DNA of 64,000 bases from Bacillota bacterium (GCA_023444095.1 JAEZRP010000002.1:30269-94268), one strand, 5' to 3'. Counted from the stretch's first letter, positions 51,899-60,527 are shown. Program-made: numbers and translations. The notes: generated from the letters alone by a model not told the origin.

Positions 51899-52201
51899 AT
51901 GTTGACTTCAACGGCGATGATCGCCTTTAAGAATTTCTTTTTAGGGCAAATCGCGTTTGCGTCTTACAAAGTGAACGGAACCTACTATGAAACCCCAATC
52001 GAGCCGAGAATCTTCGCGGATGGCCGCGTTGCTTTTTCGTTCACGATAGGGGATACGCCGCCCGGCGATATCACCGTTACCGAGGTTCGGCTGCATGACC
52101 ACAACGGGGTTGTGTTCGCTGCGAAGACAGAGAACATCATTCGACAGGGAAGCATCGCGGGTATCAATTACCAATTCCTGTTTTCGCTTTCTGAAACATA
52201 A
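51899..52201 (+). CDS. Short tail protein between baseplate and fibres
   Basis: 100 residues, beta-rich ('VAFSFTIGDTPPGDITVTEVRLHD' segment). ATG 51899 follows GGAGAGGGGG. Likely a fibre-adaptor-like protein by position; not recognised. Confidence 0.6.
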   Translation: MLTSTAMIAFKNFFLGQIAFASYKVNGTYYETPIEPRIFADGRVAFSFTIGDTPPGDITVTEVRLHDHNGVVFAAKTENIIRQGSIAGINYQFLFSLSET

Positions 52202-52219
52202 CGAGGGGAGTTGAAGCGC

Positions 52220-53116
52220 ATGTACGCAAAAGCATATTGGAAAGACCGCGTGGTTCAAAGGCCCAGGACATATACGCGCGTCGTAAACGATGATGGATCT
52301 TGGACTTTTTCCGACGCACCCGGCACGATAACCGAACCGGGAACGGCCATTTCGGCCGCAAATCTGAACAGAATTGAGGAAGGTCTTCAGCACCTTTCCG
52401 CCGCGTTTGATATGTTCAGCACGATCATGCAAGCGCAGTTACGCGCGCACGAGGATTCCAACAACGAAAAGATTGGGCACGGCGTTATTAGCGGTTTGCT
52501 TGTCACCGCGCAAAGCACGCCCAACATGACCGTCGCTATTTCCGCCGGAATAGCATATACACCGGCCCAGGAGCGATTTTCGGTTCCGGCAAAAGCATCA
52601 CTCGCGATAAACGCTGCAAATGCCACCAACCCGCGCATCGATCTTATCTATCTATCGAGTGACGGGAAAATTTCTTACCTCGCAGGTTCGGCAGCTGCAT
52701 CACCATCGGCCCCGGCCACGCCCTCCGGCGCGCTTCGATTGGCCGAGATTTATGTGTTCGCGGGCGATACGTCCATAACCAACACAAAAATCATAATGCG
52801 CCGGAAAAGCATCATGTCTGAAGAACCATTCTATCCGACCCTGATTAATGGATGGACGGCTGATAGCATGGCGCCCGTTCGCATCAGCAAAGACGCAACC
52901 GGCAGGGTAACAGTGGAAGGCGGGCTTATTGGTGGATCTGGAATCGCATTCTACTTCCCCGCTGGCTACCGCCCCGCAGCGGACCGAGGATTTGCCGTTT
53001 TTACGTCTTCAACAACATCCCCTGGCATGGTGCGCATCAGCGCAAATGGTGCGTTTAACGTGTTAAACTACACGACATTTATCTCGTTCTCGATTTCCTT
53101 TATCGCGTTACAGTAA
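52220..53116 (+). CDS. Tail fibre / receptor-binding protein
   Basis: 298 residues. 'YWKDRVVQRPRTYT' at the start and 'ISAANLNRIEEGLQHL' occur in Clostridia phage fibre adaptors. Then a 'GHGVISGLLVTAQSTPNMTVAISAGIAYTPA' element, as in many tail fibres, and a C-terminal beta domain ('EGGLIGGSGIAFYFPAGYRPA') like trimeric fibre tips. A GTTTAA-N4-TTAAAC palindrome is near its end. ATG 52220 fits the AGGGGAG site better than TTG 52211. Confidence 0.75.
   Translation: MYAKAYWKDRVVQRPRTYTRVVNDDGSWTFSDAPGTITEPGTAISAANLNRIEEGLQHLSAAFDMFSTIMQAQLRAHEDSNNEKIGHGVISGLLVTAQSTPNMTVAISAGIAYTPAQERFSVPAKASLAINAANATNPRIDLIYLSSDGKISYLAGSAAASPSAPATPSGALRLAEIYVFAGDTSITNTKIIMRRKSIMSEEPFYPTLINGWTADSMAPVRISKDATGRVTVEGGLIGGSGIAFYFPAGYRPAADRGFAVFTSSTTSPGMVRISANGAFNVLNYTTFISFSISFIALQ
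53053..53068. repeat. GTTTAA-N4-TTAAAC palindrome
   Basis: Arms 53053-53058 and 53063-53068 around CGTG, near the 3' end of the fibre gene. Confidence 0.6.
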
Positions 53117-53130
53117 GGAGGGTCCATCCA

Positions 53131-53409
53131 ATGAAACTTTACGCCTGCATCAACACTGAAACGGGCATGTTCATTGAGGACGTGCTTTTCGAATCTAAAC
53201 CGTTGCTTGAGGACGGCACGCCGGACCCGCAGTACAAGACGCCGCCGATGTCCGGCGATTACATGTATTGGCCTCGTTGGGACTTTGACGCGAACGGCTG
53301 GACGGAAGGCGGTACAGCCCCGGAGCCTGTTGTTCCTGTTCCCACGGCAGAAGAACAGCTTCGAGCTGACCTCGACTACCTTGCGATGATGACGGGGGTG
53401 GTATTGTGA
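53131..53409 (+). CDS. Small tail protein, XkdW-like
   Basis: 92 residues with 'PPMSGDYMYWPRWDFDANGWTEG' and an acidic/helical end ('AEEQLRADLDYLAMMTGVVL'), the usual pair with XkdX. Probably a fibre assembly or attachment protein. GGAGGG upstream. Confidence 0.7.
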   Translation: MKLYACINTETGMFIEDVLFESKPLLEDGTPDPQYKTPPMSGDYMYWPRWDFDANGWTEGGTAPEPVVPVPTAEEQLRADLDYLAMMTGVVL

Positions 53410-53537
53410 TAGAGAGCGAGAACTACCAGAAGGTTGTGTTCTACTACACCCACCATTTGTGGAGCGCGGAGCGCGTCCAGAATGCCGTCGGCAAGTGGAT
53501 CACGCAGGAAGAAGCGGACGCCATCCTCGCATCGTAA
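53406..53537 (+). CDS. XkdX family protein
   Basis: 43 residues, GTG start overlapping the previous stop (GTGA). The sequence 'VVFYYTHHLWSAERVQNAVG' followed by 'KWITQEEADAIL' is the XkdX pattern (YY..G.W....V..AV....IT.EE...I). Always next to the XkdW-type gene; role unknown. Confidence 0.82.
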   Translation: MIESENYQKVVFYYTHHLWSAERVQNAVGKWITQEEADAILAS

Positions 53538-53576
53538 AGAAAGCTATTCATAGGGTCGAAAAAGGGGGTAACCTTT

Positions 53577-54941
53577 ATGTTTACAAAGCGCGTGAACGTC
53601 AAGGACCGGATCGTCAACGACGAATGCGGTCTTTACCTCGGTGTTCAAAGCGACCACCAGGTAACACGCTGTGAGTTTGTTGGAATCGATCCTGGTTTTA
53701 CCCCATCTCTCGTCGAACTTCGTTGGGCGCTTGAAGACAAGACAGCATCCGATATCGTCATCCTCAACCAGGGCGATAAGTACATTTGGGAGATCACGAA
53801 CAAAATCACGCAGTACGGCGGGAAGACGATCTTCGCATACATACGCGCGACCGCAGGATCTATTGAGACGAATTTTTTTGAGTGGGGTACCGAGCCGTTC
53901 CCGGTTGAAATAACAAAACGCCCGAACGTCGATGCGGCCACAGCGATCTTTACGCCGACGGTTATCGATCAAACAATCGCGGCAATCGCGGCGAACCGGA
54001 TCGCGATGGAAAACGCGCAGCACGCCGCCGAAGAAGCACGCGACAAGGCAGACGCGGACGCACGGGCCACCGGCGAAGACCGGCTTGCAGTCGCGCAGGA
54101 CAAATTGACAATTGAGGGCTATCGGGCGGATACATTGGGCGCCAAGCAGGCGGCAGATGAAGACGCACAAGCCACCGCGCTCGACCGCCAGGCAGTTTCG
54201 CAGGACAGGACCGCCGTCGAGACGATGAAAGGTGAAGTCCAAACCCTTAAAAACGCCACGGACACAAACGCACAATCCACCAGTAACGACCGCCAGGCCG
54301 TTGCGGCCGATAAGGGAATTGTAGGTGGGTATAAAGACACAACGCTTACGGCCAAGCAGGCCGCGGAAGCCGCGGCACAGGCGACGTTGGAGGATCGCCA
54401 AGCAGTCGCGGAGGATAAGGCGACCACTCACACGGCCATGCAGACCGCCGTTGAAAAGGCCCTTGTAGCTTACCAGAGCATGATCGACGCAGGAGTAAGC
54501 CGCGATCAGGCGGCGCAGGCGCTTGCGGATCTCCTTGCCATGCTGGGCAGCCAGGTCGCGACGCTCGGCCCGGACGGAAAGCTGACGCCCGGACAGATCC
54601 CGCCGATCTCCATCAACGATGTGTTCCCGGTGCCGGACACCGCCGCGATGCTCGCCCTGACCGCCGAGCGCGGCGATACGGCGCTCATCGTTGCGGGCGG
54701 GGTCGTGGTCGACAGCTACATCCTCATGACTGACGATCCGACGCAGATCTCCAACTGGGCCAAGCTGGGCGTCTCCTACGTGGCCAACGCGGGGCATGCG
54801 GCCACGGCGGACGCGGCCACGGACGCTATGACCATCAACGGGAAGCGGATGATCGGCATGACGCAGACGCAATACGAGATCGCGCGAACGTCCGGGACGC
54901 TGGACGACGAGACGTATTACATTGTAACGCCGGACGCATAG
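53577..54941 (+). CDS. Baseplate upper protein / fibre shaft with heptad repeats
   Basis: 454 residues. The N-terminal 130 resemble the BppU-type adaptor ('VQSDHQVTRCEFVGIDPGF', 'LRWALEDKTASDIVILNQ'). Residues about 163-300 contain an exact 35-residue period (four copies of a DRxAVxxDK element), five heptads per repeat, so a long trimeric coiled coil. The C-terminal part ('LGPDGKLTPGQIPPISINDVF', 'GDTALIVAGGVVVDSYIL') is a common fibre segment. It should connect the baseplate to the large receptor-binding protein that follows. Confidence 0.8.
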   Translation: MFTKRVNVKDRIVNDECGLYLGVQSDHQVTRCEFVGIDPGFTPSLVELRWALEDKTASDIVILNQGDKYIWEITNKITQYGGKTIFAYIRATAGSIETNFFEWGTEPFPVEITKRPNVDAATAIFTPTVIDQTIAAIAANRIAMENAQHAAEEARDKADADARATGEDRLAVAQDKLTIEGYRADTLGAKQAADEDAQATALDRQAVSQDRTAVETMKGEVQTLKNATDTNAQSTSNDRQAVAADKGIVGGYKDTTLTAKQAAEAAAQATLEDRQAVAEDKATTHTAMQTAVEKALVAYQSMIDAGVSRDQAAQALADLLAMLGSQVATLGPDGKLTPGQIPPISINDVFPVPDTAAMLALTAERGDTALIVAGGVVVDSYILMTDDPTQISNWAKLGVSYVANAGHAATADAATDAMTINGKRMIGMTQTQYEIARTSGTLDDETYYIVTPDA

Positions 54942-54953
54942 GAGGACGCACGC

Positions 54954-57575
54954 ATGAGGATTAACGGACTGCCGATTTTTAAGGGCGATGCGCGCCCGGT
55001 CAACCTGTATCAAGGCCCGCACAAAATCGCGGGGTGGGTGGAGCAGGAGCAGACCGGGACGGACATGCCGTTCGAGAACACATATAACGATCGCGTGGGC
55101 CTGTCCGTCTTGGGCAGGTCCAGACAGGATAGCAAGTATTACCGCGAGGCGGCATCGGCGCAGACCATCGCGATATTGCAGCACGCGAAAAGCGTTCTGG
55201 ATAAGGCCCGCGTGGATTTCACCGCCGCGCAGACCGTGACGGTGCAGGGGAAGAATCTGTTTGACGCTGGCAGTCCGTCCGCGGTCATAGTGCCGGGATA
55301 CATAAGCTCCGGTGAATTTCGCGTGAACGTCGCGAACACAAAATCCGTAATCATTAAGGCGACAGCCGGGAAACAGTACGCGCTATCCAAGGTTGGCGGA
55401 GACAGATGGGTATATGGTTTTTTTGGATCGTATCCTACTGTAGGTCAACTTGTGCTTTCGGGCGGCATTACGGAGATAACTGGGGTGGCTCCTACCGGAA
55501 CGCAGTACCTCGTGTGGTATGTCGCAAGTGCATCATCGGAGCTACCTACCCAATTACAGATCGAGGAGGGAGCGATGGTTACTGCCTACGCCCCCTTTGT
55601 CCCCAACAGCCCCTCCCCCGACTACCCTGCGCCGATCAGTGGGTATAGCGGCGGGAATCTGTATCGGCGGGGGAAGAATCTTTGCCCTGTCTCCTCAAAA
55701 ATCACAACTGGAACCGGAAATAGCGGTGGTTGGGCAGACAATTTGATCGTCAAGAACGTTCCTGTTGTTCCGGGGCAGACTTATGTAGTGTCTCTTGAGC
55801 GCAGCAAATCGGACAACATGACTGGGATGGGGGCAGTTCCTACACGTTATGTACATCCCACACCTACATCTGCGACAAAACATAGCCAACTATGGAGTCA
55901 GTACCTTATTGACTATTCGACACCTCCCGGTGTCCCATTCACAATCCCAGCAGGAATGCACTATATCTCGTTTACTTTTGGAAATAATGTGTACATCAAT
56001 GATGGTCAACCCGGGTTGTTGTCTGTTGAGAATTTTCAACTCGAACTCGGCACCGTCGCCACAGTTTATGAACCCTACTCCGGCTCCGACATCCCCCTCC
56101 CCCTGCAAGCCCCGGCCTACGGTCTTCCCGGCGCGGTGGATAGCCGAGATGTGATAAGCGGGGTGGAAACACATAGGACGGCAAAACTCACGTTGACAGG
56201 GACAGAAAATGTCATGCTGTACTCAGACGGTAGTAGTTCATTCTACTACATTACCACTTCAATGGCACAGACGTCAGAATCGAAGTGCAGCCATTTTAAG
56301 TACGGAAATGTAGACGGATTTACGACCGTTACCGGCGTTCTGCGGTTCTTTGCTACCGCGCTATATCCTACCGTTGCCGATTTCAAAGCGTTTCTATCTG
56401 CACAATTCGCGGTGGGCAAGGCTGTCGAGGTGGTGTACAAACTCGCCACCCCCGTAACCTACTCCAACCCCACGCAGGTCGTTCCCCTCATCGCGGGAGC
56501 GAACAATCTATTCACAGATGCCGGGACCTTGAATGTCGGGTATGAGGTTCCGGCAGGTCAGAACATCGCCGGGGATTTGGTTTCGCCCTTGCCGGACTAT
56601 CCCGCAGCGATTGTCTCATCAGTGGGGGAGGCGAAGACCGAGGGGAGGAATTTGTTTGATGAACAGACGTATTGCGACGCGTCGCCTGCGGTGTATCAGT
56701 TCTCTGCGGAAACTGGCATATTCCGTAAGTTTACAAACGATGGGCGCGCGTGGTCTGCGGTTCCATCATTTCAAGTTCCAGCGAATACCTTGATAACCGT
56801 ATCGGCAACGAGAATAGCTACGGTTGAAGTTTTCGACTCGTTAAATAGTGCAATTCCTGTATCTGGTTCTGGTAATGAGAGACGCTTCACTTCTCCGGCC
56901 AATGGCTTGATTAAATTCAAGTTGAACGCACTGGATCTGGATAAGAACATCGGGCATGTGCAGTTCACAAGGGGTTCGGTCGCGAAACCCTACACCCCCT
57001 ACCGCCCGATTCTCACGATGCCGATCCCCGAGCTTCGCGCGATCCCGGACGGTGCGGGCGGGTGGATTGCGAGGGACGAGGAATACCTCGCGCGAGTGGG
57101 AAATGAGTGGCATCTGATGCGACGGCAGAAGGTGGGGCATCGCACGTATACCGGAGATGCTAGCGAGGTTTGGTCTGTGTTCAACGCCGGAACAGGCCAG
57201 CAGAGTTTTAGAGTGTCATTAAACGGATATTCGACTGCGATAGAGCTCGGGATATTGTCCAACAGGTGGCTCTCAAGGCGTTTCAACGTCGCGTACGATA
57301 CTCCGTTTGGCGGGATTTGCTGGGTGTCATCATTGTACACTTCGATGATGATTGTCGTGGGTACGAGGTTGGTCAACGACGGTGTCGTCGATTTGCCATC
57401 GTGGCGAGCGTGGCTCTCGATACACCCCGTCACCGTCGATTACGTTCTCGCATTCCCCGTCGAAACCGACCTCGGCCCCATCGACCTGCCGAGCTACTAC
57501 CCCTACACCCGCGTCCTCGTCTCAGGCGACTACCCGCCCGACGTAACCGCGACGTGCAAGGTGGTGGATGTATAA
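54954..57575 (+). CDS. Large modular tail fibre / receptor-binding protein
   Basis: 873 residues. Starts 'MRINGLPIFKGDARPVNLYQGPHKIAGW', a segment that ties it to the baseplate. Three modules begin G(K/R)NL (99, 240, 564) and end in a similar stretch: 'LQIEEGAMVTAYAPF' (201-215), 'FQLELGTVATVYEPY' (361-375), 'VQFTRGSVAKPYTPY' (669-683). They look like carbohydrate-binding jelly rolls. Between them a second repeated module occurs ('KLATPVTYSNPTQVVPL' near 496-512; 'FPVETDLGPIDLPSY' near the end). Sugar-binding receptor recognition is the likely job. Its base use is more AT-rich and variable than neighbours. Confidence 0.78.
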   Translation: MRINGLPIFKGDARPVNLYQGPHKIAGWVEQEQTGTDMPFENTYNDRVGLSVLGRSRQDSKYYREAASAQTIAILQHAKSVLDKARVDFTAAQTVTVQGKNLFDAGSPSAVIVPGYISSGEFRVNVANTKSVIIKATAGKQYALSKVGGDRWVYGFFGSYPTVGQLVLSGGITEITGVAPTGTQYLVWYVASASSELPTQLQIEEGAMVTAYAPFVPNSPSPDYPAPISGYSGGNLYRRGKNLCPVSSKITTGTGNSGGWADNLIVKNVPVVPGQTYVVSLERSKSDNMTGMGAVPTRYVHPTPTSATKHSQLWSQYLIDYSTPPGVPFTIPAGMHYISFTFGNNVYINDGQPGLLSVENFQLELGTVATVYEPYSGSDIPLPLQAPAYGLPGAVDSRDVISGVETHRTAKLTLTGTENVMLYSDGSSSFYYITTSMAQTSESKCSHFKYGNVDGFTTVTGVLRFFATALYPTVADFKAFLSAQFAVGKAVEVVYKLATPVTYSNPTQVVPLIAGANNLFTDAGTLNVGYEVPAGQNIAGDLVSPLPDYPAAIVSSVGEAKTEGRNLFDEQTYCDASPAVYQFSAETGIFRKFTNDGRAWSAVPSFQVPANTLITVSATRIATVEVFDSLNSAIPVSGSGNERRFTSPANGLIKFKLNALDLDKNIGHVQFTRGSVAKPYTPYRPILTMPIPELRAIPDGAGGWIARDEEYLARVGNEWHLMRRQKVGHRTYTGDASEVWSVFNAGTGQQSFRVSLNGYSTAIELGILSNRWLSRRFNVAYDTPFGGICWVSSLYTSMMIVVGTRLVNDGVVDLPSWRAWLSIHPVTVDYVLAFPVETDLGPIDLPSYYPYTRVLVSGDYPPDVTATCKVVDV

Positions 57576-57601
57576 CTGTCTTTTAGCCTCTACAATTTGC
57601 A

Positions 57602-57630
57602 TTGCGTTCAGAGGAATCCTGTGTTACAAT
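57602..57630 (+). promoter_or_regulatory. Promoter of the moron gene in the tail region
   Basis: TTGCGT (57602-57607), 17-base spacer, TACAAT (57625-57630) with a TGT extended -10. It stands between the fibre gene and the AT-rich 138-residue gene, independent of the late promoter. Confidence 0.65.
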
Positions 57631-57657
57631 CTTTTCAGAATGGAGGATGAATGCTTC

Positions 57658-58074
57658 ATGTGTAACCTGGATTCGGACACGATCAAGAGACTCGCTGAAC
57701 TCTTTATTAATGAAATTAGGCAGTACCGCGAGTTAGCAGATAAAGAGAAGGGCGTCGAGAATGGTTCGGATTTATTTGTTTTTTCAGTGCCACCCCAAAT
57801 AGGAAACGACTGCAAAGGGGTAGTTATGAAGCGGTGCGAAGTTCTAAAACGAGAAATTCAAGCCCAAATGATTGCTTTAGATGCTGTTGGTGGTATACAG
57901 CTTGGGCGAGCTATATGTCAAGTTTTAGGAGAGCATGATGACTATGAAACTGAAAAGTATTATAGTTATCGCAAGGAAGTGGAATGTGATAGTGATGTGC
58001 ATTATAGACGCCATAATTTTATGAGCTTCTTTAATGAGAACGCAACCGGAATGTTCAAAGGATGGATGTCGTAG
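57658..58074 (+). CDS. AT-rich moron gene, unknown function
   Basis: 138 residues, helical, with 'LFINEIRQYRELADKEKGVENGSDLFVF' and a C-terminal 'SYRKEVECDSDVHYRRHNFMSFFNE'. No recognised fold. ATG 57658 lies 11 bases after GGAGG (57642); ATG 57640 is the alternative. Own promoter upstream, two hairpins downstream and low GC mark it as an inserted cassette that could be expressed in the lysogen. Roles such as phage defence or lysogenic conversion are possible but not shown. Confidence 0.62.
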   Translation: MCNLDSDTIKRLAELFINEIRQYRELADKEKGVENGSDLFVFSVPPQIGNDCKGVVMKRCEVLKREIQAQMIALDAVGGIQLGRAICQVLGEHDDYETEKYYSYRKEVECDSDVHYRRHNFMSFFNENATGMFKGWMS

Positions 58075-58100
58075 TAGAATGAGATTGTATCCAATGGGAT

Positions 58101-58116
58101 ACAGCCTTTAGGCTGT
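58101..58116 (+). terminator. Hairpin after the moron gene
   Basis: ACAGCC-TTTA-GGCTGT, perfect six-base-pair stem, followed 14 bases later by TTTTT. Weak terminator. Confidence 0.5.
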
Positions 58117-58136
58117 TAACATCTGTTTTTAGTACA

Positions 58137-58158
58137 AAGCGCCACGGGGCGCTTATTT
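58137..58158 (+). terminator. Intrinsic terminator after the moron gene
   Basis: AAGCGCC (58137-58143), loop ACGG, GGCGCTT (58148-58154), then ATTTTAT. With the hairpin at 58101 it closes the moron unit in the 137-base gap before the next gene. Confidence 0.6.
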
Positions 58159-58211
58159 TATACCCTTTGGGGCGGAAAGATCCATTTTTCGATATCGGAG
58201 GTATAAAGGCA

Positions 58212-59456
58212 ATGACAAACAGCCCGCTTGAATTTCTGGCCAGGAAGTACGACAACGTCGTGATATACGACGCATACGGGAACCCCAGCATCTTCGTGAA
58301 GTTCCCAAAGATGAAGAGCATCGATCTTGATTCCAGCCTCCCGGATCACACGCACCCGGCATTCATCATCAACGGCGTCGAGCAGGACTACATCCTGATC
58401 GGAAAGTACAAGGCGGCAGAGCTTGTTTCCGGTGGAACGCTGTACAGCCTTCCGAGCATGCCGCCGAAGGTCAACGCCACTGCTGACGAATTCCTTTCAC
58501 GCATGAAAAACGCCGGAATCGGAATCAGCGGAAAAACGATGGCTGACAGTGGATTCCTTCTCTTGCTCGCGCAAAAGTACGGATGGGACCCGAAGGGAAA
58601 TACAAATTATGGATCTCACCATCTCGATGCGGCATGGTCAGTTAGCAGCACGAACTACGCCGTTGGGAATAGGCGAAGCTACCATGGATGGTTGTACGAA
58701 TGCATCCAGGCCCATACTTCAGGGTTGGCGATCCTACCGGATAGCTCACCGAATTATTGGAGGCGGGTAAAGTTTATAGGTGGCATTGAGGCGAACCCGA
58801 CGTCAAGAGATGTAAACAATCCGGTTACGAAAACCACGTTAAACGGCAGCGGACCGCTTGACTGGTACCTTGACGGCACGGGAATTAGCTTGGCCGATAT
58901 AGTCGGGAACGTTCATGAAAACAGTTACGGTTTCCGCACTGTAGACTTGGAGATTCAAATTCTCGAAAACAACAACGCCGCCGACCCATCCGCAGACCTA
59001 TCAGTAGTCAGTAGCGCATGGAAGGCCATACTCCCGCATTCTTCGGACGACGGATATGACCTCGTCGCGCCAGGTACAGCTGGGACCCTTCATTGGAATC
59101 TGATAAATGACATTCTCACGCTTGATACTGTTGAGCCGGCAATTTTCGATAATGTCGAGCACCAGACGGCGTTTAAGGATGTTGTGGCCAATTCGAGCAA
59201 TTTGCCATTTGTCCCTTGTATTGTACGCGAACTCGGTATTTTTCCAACACCTGGGAGCAATACAAGAGGATTATACCGAATTCTCTTCAAGCGAGAATTA
59301 CGAATGGCTAGAACCGGAGGCTCATGGACGAACCTCTCTAATTCTGGACTTGGTTATATATATATTAGCTTTTCAAATGAATCACGAGTTGAGTATATTG
59401 GTGCCCGCCCGCGAGCGATTCAATCTTCGGAAGATCAGCAGTCACAGACCCAATAA
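58212..59456 (+). CDS. Tail-tip protein with FGE/C-type-lectin-like domain, DGR-target-like
   Basis: 414 residues. 'FLARKYDNVVIYDAYGNPSIFVKFPK' at the start and 'DHTHPAFIINGVEQDYILIGKY' are typical of Clostridia phage tip proteins. 'LADIVGNVHEN' (close to residue 225) is the formylglycine-generating-enzyme/C-type lectin hallmark ('GNVWEW' in relatives). The C-terminus 'RMARTGGSWTNLSNSGLGYI' and 'EYIGARPR' has the shape of the variable region of diversity-generating retroelement targets. No reverse transcriptase or template repeat is visible in the window. ATG 58212 follows GGAGG. Probably displays a variable binding surface. Confidence 0.75.
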   Translation: MTNSPLEFLARKYDNVVIYDAYGNPSIFVKFPKMKSIDLDSSLPDHTHPAFIINGVEQDYILIGKYKAAELVSGGTLYSLPSMPPKVNATADEFLSRMKNAGIGISGKTMADSGFLLLLAQKYGWDPKGNTNYGSHHLDAAWSVSSTNYAVGNRRSYHGWLYECIQAHTSGLAILPDSSPNYWRRVKFIGGIEANPTSRDVNNPVTKTTLNGSGPLDWYLDGTGISLADIVGNVHENSYGFRTVDLEIQILENNNAADPSADLSVVSSAWKAILPHSSDDGYDLVAPGTAGTLHWNLINDILTLDTVEPAIFDNVEHQTAFKDVVANSSNLPFVPCIVRELGIFPTPGSNTRGLYRILFKRELRMARTGGSWTNLSNSGLGYIYISFSNESRVEYIGARPRAIQSSEDQQSQTQ

Positions 59457-59476
59457 CATAACCTGACTGGGGACAG

Positions 59477-59502
59477 GCCTCCGCAATCATGCGGGGGCTT
59501 TA
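59477..59502 (+). terminator. Terminator before the lysis genes
   Basis: GCCTCCGC (59477-59484) with GCGGGGGC (59491-59498; one G-T pair), loop AATCAT, then TTTATATAT. Probably partial, since the lysis genes lie downstream. Confidence 0.7.
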
Positions 59503-59546
59503 TATATCCCAACACACAGGACGAGAGAGAAGGAGATGATTACCCC

Positions 59547-60479
59547 ATGTTGACCAATGTCCAGCTCGTTGCGTGGGCGCTTGCCGTCTATGCCGCAAAA
59601 TGGGTCTATTGGTACGGAACCTGCGGCTACAATTGCACGACATCCCTTTACGACCGCAAGAAGAAGCAGTACCCGTCGCACTACACCAGCGCGCGGGCTG
59701 CGGGCTACCAGAAGGACATCGCCGCGAAGAAGATGTGTGCGGACTGCGTCGGCTTCATCAAGGCGTTCTTCTGGATGAACGGCATCCTCACCGGCACAAG
59801 CCACTACAAGTCGAACGGCTGTCCGGACACGAGCGCCAACGGCATGTTCAAGCTGTGCAAGAAGACCGGATGCATCGCTACGATGCCGAATGTGCCGGGC
59901 CTGGTCGTCTGGAAGGACGGGCACATCGGCGTCCATGTCGGCAACGGCTACGTCGTCGAGCTGCGCGGATTCGCTTACGATTGCCAGAAGCGGAAGGTCG
60001 AGGAAGGCCCGTGGACCCATTGGGGCTACCTCCCCGAAACCATTCTCCAATACGTCGATACGGCAGTCATCCAGCCGACGTACAAGCTCGGCGACCGCGA
60101 CCTCGAAAAGGGCGACGAAGGCACCGACGTCAAGGAAATGCAGGCAGCGTTCAAGAGCCTCGGCTACGATCTCGGCAGCTTTGAGGACGCGCCGGATGGC
60201 ATCGACGGCGACTTCGGAAAGGTCACAAAGTCCGTTGTTGAGGATTTCCAGCGGGCAAACGGCCTTACCGCCTCCGGCATCTTCGACGAGAAGACGTACA
60301 AGGCGCTCCTGATCGCGCTCGAAGCGAAAAACCCCACGGCCCCCGGCACGGAATCCCCCGGCTCACCGGATGACGGCGGAAGCGAGCCGGTGTACGAGCT
60401 TACGATCGAGGGTGCGATGGAATTCCTTACCCCGATTCAGACGCAGTACGGCGGTACCATTTCCGAAGTCAAGGCGTAA
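59547..60479 (+). CDS. Endolysin, NlpC/P60-like with PG_binding_1 domain
   Basis: 310 residues. Catalytic-domain features: 'CADCVGFIKAFFW' (nucleophile C67), 'GHIGVHVGNGYVVEL' (H126, E138), the Cys-His pattern of NlpC/P60 peptidases that cut stem peptides. About 185-262 is a PG_binding_1 domain ('LEKGDEGTDVKEMQAAFKSLGYDL', 'VEDFQRANGL'). No signal peptide, so holin-dependent. The last 40 residues are a Pro/Gly linker and a short tail. Confidence 0.87.
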   Translation: MLTNVQLVAWALAVYAAKWVYWYGTCGYNCTTSLYDRKKKQYPSHYTSARAAGYQKDIAAKKMCADCVGFIKAFFWMNGILTGTSHYKSNGCPDTSANGMFKLCKKTGCIATMPNVPGLVVWKDGHIGVHVGNGYVVELRGFAYDCQKRKVEEGPWTHWGYLPETILQYVDTAVIQPTYKLGDRDLEKGDEGTDVKEMQAAFKSLGYDLGSFEDAPDGIDGDFGKVTKSVVEDFQRANGLTASGIFDEKTYKALLIALEAKNPTAPGTESPGSPDDGGSEPVYELTIEGAMEFLTPIQTQYGGTISEVKA

Positions 60480-60492
60480 TCACCAGGGCATA

Positions 60493-60527
60493 ACACGGGC
60501 TTTTGCCCGTGTAGCAACGGGCAAAAG
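60493..60527 (+). promoter_or_regulatory. Two mutually exclusive hairpins before the XhlA-like gene
   Basis: ACACGGGC (60493-60500) pairs with GCCCGTGT (60505-60512). The same middle strand, CTTTTGCCCGT (60500-60510), can instead pair with ACGGGCAAAAG (60517-60527). Both stems are perfect. The second lies 14 bases before the start codon and would affect ribosome access. Confidence 0.62.

Noticed and set aside
58167..59546. A full diversity-generating retroelement
   Set aside because: The target-like protein is present but there is no reverse transcriptase gene and no template-repeat copy of its 3' end in the window.
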